A DNA stretch of 64,000 nucleotides from Xylogone sp. PMI_703 (taxonomy: Eukaryota > Ascomycota > Leotiomycetes), in contig JAJTUQ010000007.1 of assembly GCA_021399445.1 (NCBI GenBank), positions 992,001 to 1,056,000 on the forward strand, given 5' to 3'. A program made the translations under genes and the position numbers. The notes beneath the pieces were generated by a model, which was not told the origin of the DNA, did no database searches, and worked only from the letters and a program-made list of their open reading frames with translations. Of the stretch, positions 56,863 through 64,000 are shown in pieces (the stretch's first letter is position 1; each line of letters begins with the position of its first letter).

Positions 56863-56910
56863 AACTCAAACTGGAACTCAAACTGGAACTGGACCTGGAA
56901 CTGGACCTGG
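56863..56910. repeat. Four 12-bp tandem units in two identical pairs
   Basis: Two copies of AACTCAAACTGG (56863-56886) are followed directly by two copies of AACTGGACCTGG (56887-56910). The shared ACTGG core suggests stepwise duplication and drift of one unit. Confidence 0.9.
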
Positions 56911-59900
56911 AAATCTTAGCAGCGGCCAGGTCAACCAGATCGGACACCCACTCGCTCATCGATACAGGGCCATATGATGGATATTCGGACAGTTTTCTGT
57001 CCACAAAAGAGTAAGCGTGCTCAGCGGGCTGCGATGGAAACGAAAGCAACGGCCAGGAATCCAGATGGCATTGTGTAGGATTGGCATCTCGCGCCCACGC
57101 ACTTCACCACCTGGGGGAACATCGCAATCTCTCGACTTTCCCACCAAACCACCCAGTATCCAGTATCAAGGTTTCTCGCAACCATCAGCCAGAGCCCGCT
57201 GCCAGCGCACCGGCATACACGGCGAAGGCCTAATGCATGCACCGGGTCAAGAGATCACAGTCTTTTTCTTTTTAGTTGTTCTTTTCTTTCGATTCGTACC
57301 AGTACTTTGTGTGCATGGCCAGGACCCTCTGCTCCGTTATCCAAACACGCAGAAGCGCGCAGTGGAGACGAGAGAGAGAGAAGATCGGCTGCTGGGCTGC
57401 TGGTCTGAGCGACCACGGGTTCGTTTGGGCGATCGCGTCGCAGGCAGGAGGGCAGAAAAAACATGGCATTTCCAGATTCCCATCTCTCCCTCTTTTGGGG
57501 AGAAAGTGGAGGGAAAAGGGCAGCGGGTGAGCAAGGGGCCTAGCTCGCCCAGCTCCTTCGCCACACTCTATGATGTCGCTGAACCTGGCCAGTGCTTCCC
57601 GCCCGTGCCCTTCGCCTTTCCTCCTTCAGTGACCTTCCTCCTCTTTTCCCTTTTCCCCTCTTGCTCTCTCTTACTGTAACCTTCTCCCATGTCTGGATGG
57701 ATCGCCCACAACTCCTCGCTTATGCCCCAAAAACCGGGCAGCGGGCTGACTTGCTGCATCCTCTCGTGCCCTTTTCTGTGCTTTTCACGATTCTGTTTCG
57801 TCCGGACGTTTGCTCCGTGATCTTCGCGGGCGCATCTGGCAATTGCATGGAGCATGGCTGCATGGCTGCCTCCCGTTTCCTGCGTCGCACACGGGATGGG
57901 GGATAAAAAGGAAGCATTTAGGGGACCGCGACGACTTCCTTCCCCGTTGCCGTGGTATCCACTATTACCGCACGGATATACTGAATGGTTAGGGATGTTT
58001 GTTTGTCACTAGCCTCTTCTGGGTCCTTGAGTACGGTCGTCGACAGGAAAGATGTACAGTTGCTTTGTAACAAAGTACGGTACTTTTGTTTGGCGCTAGG
58101 CCTAGATCTACTCTCTTACAGTCACAGAAACACCCAGAAAGCTATGGCTTTCCCGTGGAGAAACAGCTACTGCACATTTTCATTATTAAACTCCACCCAT
58201 ATTTGCTTTTGCCGCGCCCCGTACTCACAGAAAGTTGGATAGCTGTATCCACCAGCTCACCGGCCACGCCGTTCTACAAGTAGATCGCCCGGAGCTGACT
58301 ATTCCAAGGCCTTCCATGCACGTGTGTTAGACAGTTTTCTACGAGCGCGACTAAAGTATCAAAGAGCATCTTCCTTTGCGGCAAAGCTGCTTCATCCTGT
58401 CCTGTACCCGCCTGCCCCTTGAGCATCGGCTGTGGAGCCTCTCCATCAATGCCCTACGGATACGACCTGCCCACCAGAAGATCTAAAGGGATTCCCAGTC
58501 TTGACGTAGAGAATCCCACCTGAGAAGCCAAAAAAGAAGATTGCGGCAAAGGCCCCAGCGAAAAAACCGGGTCCGTTGCGCACGTAACGAACGCAGCGAG
58601 GCAGCATTGCCATCTTGATCCAACTTGAATTCCCATCTCGCCCAGTCGCTCTCAACGGACGCACTTCCGTGGTGTTGTAGTGGGGATCCCCTCCTCGTCG
58701 TCATTCTGCAGCAGCAGCGCTGACCAGACCAGCCTTAACGAAGCCAAAGAGCAACGGTTGGAGATGTTCGACTGTTCGGGGCCCCCTGTCGCTGGGGTTG
58801 CCTTCCTGACACATAATATGGGGTCGAGCATGACCACATAGGGCTGTGATTGTCGACAACACCGAGGTTCTAGGCTCTGTGGCCGTGTTCTGTGGCTCCA
58901 GGTGGAGGTTATGGCTCAGACGATACCGTACCACACCATACCATCCTTGTACTCCAGGCTGGCTGATGAATTGGTCAATTGCGAGGAGCAACGCGTGGAC
59001 TGACCCCTTTTTCTCGGTCTGGGAGGTGCTCACGTGATGAGAAGCTGTACGATGACGATGTCGATGAGAACCCCTTGCCACTCGGCGATGATTGACTTGG
59101 ACCCCAGGTCGTCAATTGACACTGTAAATGCCAAGATCGGGCCAATCAGTGAATGTTGGACAGCTCCACGCGGCTATTCAACGGCCGCAGAGCTTGACAG
59201 CAGATTTGATGCCATACTTTCATTCAGGCCCTATCAAACCCCAGCCCCACATCTGTGCACTATTACTTGAAGAGGAACTTATCCATACAATTCCACGACG
59301 GAGCACAGACGTCAAATGGGGGTCTAATCGGGCTTGTAGTAAAGTAGTCATCCGAGTGGCGATACTGAGTGTAGGCAATTCCTGCGATATCTACAACATC
59401 ATCCACGGTTCAAATGAAACATGTTTGCCACTATTGAATGGCTCGAAATACAATCAACATTCACAAAACCCCAAGAGTTAAGAGCCATGGTAATTGCTCA
59501 TAATTGGCATTGCTGGCAGCAGTTGGAAGAATCAAGATACTCGTACTTTAGCAGCTGCCTGATAACAGATAAATTGCAGCACGTCTTGTGCCGTACAACA
59601 CAGTACAGTACAACCATCAATTGAATTGAGTCTTACTATCTTCACTATGGTAGAAGCCACGGCGGTACAGTATCAAGGGTAACCTCACATCCGCGCGGAA
59701 GAATCTCCGCTGCAGTAATACTGTAGGGCTTCCTGATCCCGCTTCCCGTTCAGGTCGGATTTGCCATCCCAGCCTTAGCACTCTAATTGCTGAACCGCCG
59801 ATCCACAACCCCAGGAGCTATCTCTGCGCGGCAGAGGACTCCAGGGCTGATCGATACTTTCACACATGGCAGCCACAGCTGTCATGAGCACCGTGAGCAC

Positions 59901-61740
59901 AGCACAGAGCACCAGTTCTGCTGCACAATTGCGTCAATTGCGTCAAGAGAGTCATTCCCAAAGGCTTACTTTCGTATTAGACGGTAAATTAAGGATACCC
60001 TGAATTTAGAGAAGGCGGAGGATTGTCTCCAGATCCCTCCACTTTCACTTTCGTAGGGCGCGATTCATCGCAGGGTATTTTCCTACTGTTTATCACCGAT
60101 GGCTACGCAATGAAGTACAGATACAGTCTGGGGTTGCTTAACGGCTCGACACGGAAGTGCTGCTGGGTATATTGAGCCATTCAATCATTATTCGAACGCC
60201 ACGAAGGTGATAAACTGATAAGGCGTGATACGATAGCGGATAATCGGATCTCCAACAACGTTCCTCACGCAACTTGGGACCTTGGGTACGGTACCTGGTG
60301 GGGCTATCTACCGTACATCCATAGCAGTAGACTTCGCAGTACAGTACAGTCAGTACCTCTTGACGCCGGTTGATACTCCAGCCAATGATTGTCCACGAGA
60401 GAACTCCTCGGGGTTGGACTTTGCTATCGGATGGTCGATGGTCCAGCACAATGTCAAAGCGTTCAATCGGATGTCGAATATCGACCACCTGGAGTCACAC
60501 ACGGGCACGACTGAGCCGGTTATAGCCCTTGATTCCTATGGAGCGTTCTCTACTTGTGGTTCATGAGAATACGAAGTCGTAGCGATGTCGGGCCACTTTG
60601 CGATCTGTTGATGAGGGCGAAAGATCTGGGCAACTGAAAGACAGAAAAGGGTGGCATGATGGAAAAGTCCCTGCATACTTCTACTCATCACCGTTGAGCT
60701 AATAACTCTTAGAACACCCAAGTATGATTATCCGAGCGATGTTATTGCATGGATTAATAATCTCCTACTCTCTTCTCTCTCTTTTTCTTCAAGACAGTAG
60801 TACTGTACCGTACTGTATCCATATGCAAAGCTTAAATAATAGGCTGTACTGTACAGATATGCGCCTGCGTTACTCACGCTGCGTGCTTACTGTACCTGCT
60901 ACATTGCTTACTTACATACGGATGCAGCATGTCCTTCTCCACATAGGCTTCATTACATGTATGATATCTGGGGACTATGCTGGAAGAGGAGATTGCATTG
61001 GTGTGGGTTTGGTTAGTAGCAGCTGTGGCAGTGGTAGTGCCGTACATGGTGTGTACTGTACTGTGGAAGCACGAAGGAAGGATTAAGTATAGTACAACAA
61101 AGAGCGGGGAAATGCAATATCCTTTTTTGAGATGGAGTGAGTCTGGAGATGTCTCGACATTGTGATTTTCATGATCCTAGAGAGCAGAGATACGCAGACA
61201 TACACCACATAATAAGGGTCTTGCCAAGGAGTTCTGTATTCCCTGATGCATTAGATGGTGCATACATGGATGAGAAACACGCAGAGACCCCAATCGTATG
61301 GCTTGCTCGTGGCGTGAGGTCCATCTGAAGTCCTAAGAGGATAACCGTTCGCCCCTTCATCCGAGGCTTAAAAACTCCTAGGACTTTTGAAACAGGAACC
61401 AACAATATCACATCATATACCGCAGTACATACTCTCTCTGTGCATGATGTATCGAGCAAGGATACATCACATCATATCATACACATCGGTCTAGGATCTC
61501 GAGATAAAAGTCTGACATTTGAGACAAGACCACCATATTGAATCGTACTGGTATCCCCAAGTGGTGTGTGTCCTGTGCTCTGTTATCGGTTATCGCTTAT
61601 CGAGGAGAGGGGTAACAAACTATCGTACGGATGAGGGGGTCGTATTAGTCATCGTCACTTTTCCCGAGCAGATCAGCTGTAGTGCAACATGATTGGTTGA
61701 GAATGCTCGAGTGGTTTGGGATTGGAACTTGCACGTGAGG

Positions 61741-61761
61741 ACGCGTTTATTGGGTACGCGT
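61741..61761. promoter_or_regulatory. MCB pair upstream of RPA3
   Basis: Two exact ACGCGT hexamers at 61741-61746 and 61756-61761, 9 bp apart, lie about 390-410 bp upstream of the RPA3 start. Tight paired MCBs are typical of MBF-regulated S-phase genes. A single additional ACGCGT at 58991-58996 lies far upstream. The regulatory role is inferred. Confidence 0.6.
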
Positions 61762-62148
61762 TTGCTTGCTTGTGTAAAAGTTGCTCTGCTCTGCTCTGTT
61801 TTGCTTTTGCTAGAATTGGAGTGCTCCAGGAAGGAGAGTATTTGGAGTTTGGTAGATCTGAATTTGGATTACTGGGATAAGGAATATCTATCGGCTTTGA
61901 AAATCTCGGGTTACTTACAGCTTCGTTCGAGGTACGAAACTTCATCTCCGCGACGAAGGAATCTATCCGTCTATCCATCCATCCAGCTGGCCAAATATAT
62001 CCTCCGTCTTAGCATCTACGCACACGCACATACTCCGTCCTCTACACAAGACCAGACAAAAAACAAGAGGGACGGACAAGGAAGAACGAACGCAAGTCAA
62101 TAGAAAGCCAGCGGGACGAAACGGTAGAAGACAGAAGAAGACGACAGC

Positions 62149-62812
62149 ATGGCAGACTCCATCTCCACCCCCAGGATAACATCCGAGTACCTCGACTCCT
62201 TCACCAACCGCACCGTGCGCATCGTCGGCAAAGTCACCCAGCTGAGGGGCGAGGTCGCGACGATTGAGTCCAATGGGCCGTTTACTGCGCATTTGAACCG
62301 GGTAGGTCATTACTCCTCTTCCCCAGATTAGATCAGAGATCTAGGGAAGGACGGGACGGGATGGGATGGGATATAGAGTGAATTTTCGTACTCTCTGCCG
62401 CACTTCGGGGAAGGGAGTGGAATGGAGTGGAAGTGGAAGTGCTGGAGAGATCTAAGATGCAGATGTTGCTACTAGTATGAGAACAACTGCTAATGATGGA
62501 ATAATCAGGACGCACACCTCACGGTCGGAAACGCAGTGGAGATCCTGGGAAAGGTTAATCAGGACTTGTCGGTGCGGGTGCTCATGGCGACGGATATGGG
62601 GACTGATTTGGGTGTGTATACCTCTTCTTTCCCTTCTATGCCTTCCCCTCTTCTCTTTTCCTCATCTTGTGTTTCTTCCAAGAGATCCAGTTTTGCAAAT
62701 ATACGTCTTGAACAAGTCCTGTACTGATGATTCTCTAGATTTTAACGCTGCTAACGCTGTCGTTGATGCTACACATCGGTATAAGGAGATTTTCTACGTT
62801 GCAGATGATTAG
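62149..62812 (+). CDS. RPA3: Replication protein A subunit 3 (RPA14)
   Basis: Smallest subunit of the heterotrimeric single-strand DNA binding factor RPA, needed in replication and repair. Exons 62149..62301, 62509..62611 and 62739..62812 give 109 aa. The OB-fold is clear: ITSEYLDSFTNRTVRIVGKV, TQLRGEVATIESNGPFTAHL, then NAVEILGKVNQDLSVRVLMA and VVDATHRYKEIFY near the C-terminus. Introns of 207 and 127 nt are longer than the window's norm but both joins keep frame and restore conserved residues (GTDLDFNAAN). The start was chosen as the only ATG giving the family N-terminus. Convergent with the next gene. Confidence 0.93.
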
Positions 62813-63122
62813 ATACAGATATATTGTATGAGATTCGGCTTTACGCAGATACAAATAATGCCCACAATAAATACGCAGACACAATGATGCCCACAACTTG
62901 TAAACTCACTCATGACCATGACCAAGTATATGCAATAATTGATTACTATACTATACTCATTCCTGGCCGTTAGATATCTACATGACGCTACGCTAAAATT
63001 TTCAAACACTGTATACCTCCAACTCCTTTGCTTACCTCTGTATATCATATCCCCGTACCAAAACTCAGACACCATAAAATGCAATATACAAATCACTTCA
63101 TAACCCACCCACATGGCAAATC
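62813..63122. other. Convergent intergenic region
   Basis: This 310 bp AT-rich stretch lies between the stops of RPA3 and the right-edge gene and fits two short 3' regions. No gene is supported. Confidence 0.6.
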
Positions 63123-64000
63123 CTACTTCTTCCCCATGTCTCCCTGCTCCATAACGCCTGGTGAAGTCCGAGGTTCACATTTCACCTGAACCGACTTCTT
63201 GCCCTGCTCTTCTGAATTCCTGTTCTCACCGTCCATCTTCCCCCCAAAGCTATGATATTCGTTCCATATCGAATCTATATTTCCAAGTGCAAGTGGGTCC
63301 TCATACATATTTAGCAGTCGAGGTGGAGAGCTCGGCATTGGAACGTCCGTCGAGAAGAAATCCTCCGGAATATTGAAGTGCATGTCGCCATGGTGAGCCG
63401 CATCAACCAAGTTAGGCAGGTTATTGAAGTCGAGTTCCAAATCATTACAATGCCGCGATGGCGAGTGAGAACTATTGTTGGCCTCAGACATGAGCTGGTT
63501 TAGGGTAGCCGTAAAAGGCGACTCGAACACTGTCGGTTGGTTCCGAGGAGAACGGCGGCGAGTACTGGGTGTCTTTGATGGGGTCTGCTGTGAAAGCATG
63601 AGGATCTGGCTGGGTGATTTTGCGGACTGGATGGATCTAGATATACTCCGCGTTATTGGCCTATGATTGGGTGTGGGCCGCGTAGGAGTTTTGAAAGGAT
63701 TGGAAGTTTGTGTGTCTCGAACTGGCGTAGTCGGTCGTTCCAATTCCGCCTCGAAGAGTCGCAGCAGTTCAGCATCCTCGCCTTGTTCCCCAGATGCATC
63801 GTGACTATTTTCCTTGTTATCTGTCTCAACGATTGCAGCCTTGCGAGAGACACCATCGTCTGTTGATATTTGAACAACCACATTGGTTGTCAACTCCCCA
63901 AGAACTTTCGGTGCCCCATCCTTTCTTGGAGATGGAAATAATAGACGTCGTGTTGACCCCAAATCATTGTCTACTTCTATTGGGCTATCCTCTGTTCCTG
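63123..64000 (-). CDS. C-terminal part of an unrecognised nuclear-type protein (truncated by window edge)
   Basis: The frame is open to base 64000 with no ATG at its start, so this is the last 292 or so residues of a longer protein. Visible features are a RRLLFPSPRKDG motif, a KENS stretch, many S/T-P sites (possible CDK or MAPK targets), basic patches (TRRRSPRNQP) and TPSKTP. Later come short hydrophobic acidic modules (DLELDFNNLPNLVD, FNIPEDFFSTDVPMP) like activation or docking motifs. I remember RRLLFPSPRK from fungal cell-cycle or GATA-type regulators but cannot confirm a family. The N-terminal domain that would define it is outside the window. Confidence 0.7.
   Translation of the reverse strand, partial: GTEDSPIEVDNDLGSTRRLLFPSPRKDGAPKVLGELTTNVVVQISTDDGVSRKAAIVETDNKENSHDASGEQGEDAELLRLFEAELERPTTPVRDTQTSNPFKTPTRPTPNHRPITRSISRSIQSAKSPSQILMLSQQTPSKTPSTRRRSPRNQPTVFESPFTATLNQLMSEANNSSHSPSRHCNDLELDFNNLPNLVDAAHHGDMHFNIPEDFFSTDVPMPSSPPRLLNMYEDPLALGNIDSIWNEYHSFGGKMDGENRNSEEQGKKSVQVKCEPRTSPGVMEQGDMGKK

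Larger units (their letters stand above)
55831..61061. repeat. Dispersed GTAC-W-GTAC palindromes
   Basis: The perfect 9-bp palindrome GTAC(A/T)GTAC occurs at 55831-55839, 56344-56352, 59603-59611, 60339-60347, 60800-60808, 60846-60854 and 61053-61061. Eight-base near copies lie at 55881, 60810 and 60888. The chance expectation for the 9-mer in 8 kb at even base use is about 0.06. One further copy is at 42594-42602 upstream of SNF4. A dimeric DNA-binding protein site is a plausible reading, not proven. Confidence 0.8.
53823..62148. other. 8.3 kb region without a convincing gene, upstream of the bZIP and RPA3 genes
   Basis: Elsewhere in this window genes come about every 2.3 kb, so this gap stands out. 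Open frames up to 220 codons exist (57017-57679 plus, 55484-56050 minus) but they are low-complexity and overlap several equally long frames on both strands, the mark of GC-rich non-coding DNA. The block from about 54.7 to 57.7 kb is visibly GC-rich and purine-biased; 58-61.5 kb is mixed. It holds a G19 tract, (CAG)7, 12-bp tandem repeats and a recurring GTAC-W-GTAC palindrome. It could be an extended promoter and leader of the bZIP gene, or host non-coding transcripts. Function is not shown. Confidence 0.65.

Noticed and set aside
57017..57679. 220-codon plus-strand frame in the gene desert
   Set aside because: It overlaps several other long frames on both strands, has a hydrophobic low-complexity stretch from T-rich DNA, and shows no family motif or codon bias.
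1..64000. Secondary-metabolite cluster, transposon, CRISPR array or giant mobile element
   Set aside because: The two Zn2Cys6 genes have no biosynthetic neighbours; no transposase, reverse transcriptase, terminal repeat or regular spacer array was seen.

Overview
This 64 kb window is nuclear DNA of a filamentous ascomycete (Pezizomycotina). The evidence is the gene content, introns of about 47-88 nt with GTANGT-like donors and CTAAC-like branch points, two Zn2Cys6 regulators, and AU-rich short untranslated flanks. A Leotiomycetes-like origin is my guess from the overall flavour of the proteins; I cannot prove it from sequence alone. I rebuilt exon structures by hand from reading-frame continuity, splice consensus and family conservation.

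Layout. 1-13.7 kb: a 5'-complete but truncated DCP2 decapping enzyme, a DUF4112 protein, the ribonucleotide reductase small subunit with MCB (ACGCGT) elements, SRP9/21, a DUF1308 protein, COMPASS subunit Swd2, an oxaloacetate-type mitochondrial carrier, and the tRNA thiolation subunit Ctu2. 14-28.8 kb: a PTM1/GPR107-like seven-TM protein, a Zn2Cys6 regulator, a DUF7702-like membrane protein, a U-box cyclophilin (PPIL2 type), an ARO80-like Zn2Cys6 regulator and an APH-fold phosphotransferase. 30-44.3 kb: an unrecognised protein, EDC3, PIF1 helicase, a PUB1/TIA1-type RNA-binding protein, an unrecognised Asp/Asn-rich protein, and AMPK gamma (SNF4). 44.7-53.8 kb: a RhoGAP, two mitoribosomal genes head to head (mL38 and uL4m), and an ATF/CREB bZIP factor. 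53.8-62.1 kb: an 8.3 kb stretch with no convincing gene but many short repeats and a recurring palindrome. 62.1-64 kb: RPA3 and the 3' part of an unrecognised gene.

There are no operons. Neighbouring genes are mostly unrelated, arranged as divergent or convergent pairs. Recurring themes are cytoplasmic mRNA turnover (DCP2, EDC3, PUB1), DNA synthesis (RNR2, PIF1, RPA3), and mitochondria (carrier, mL38, uL4m, probably one PIF1 form). ACGCGT boxes sit at RNR2 and RPA3, so those two are probably co-regulated at G1/S. I found no transposon, CRISPR array, tRNA or rRNA, and no secondary-metabolite cluster. The part that conventional annotation explains least is the gene-free block upstream of the bZIP gene.
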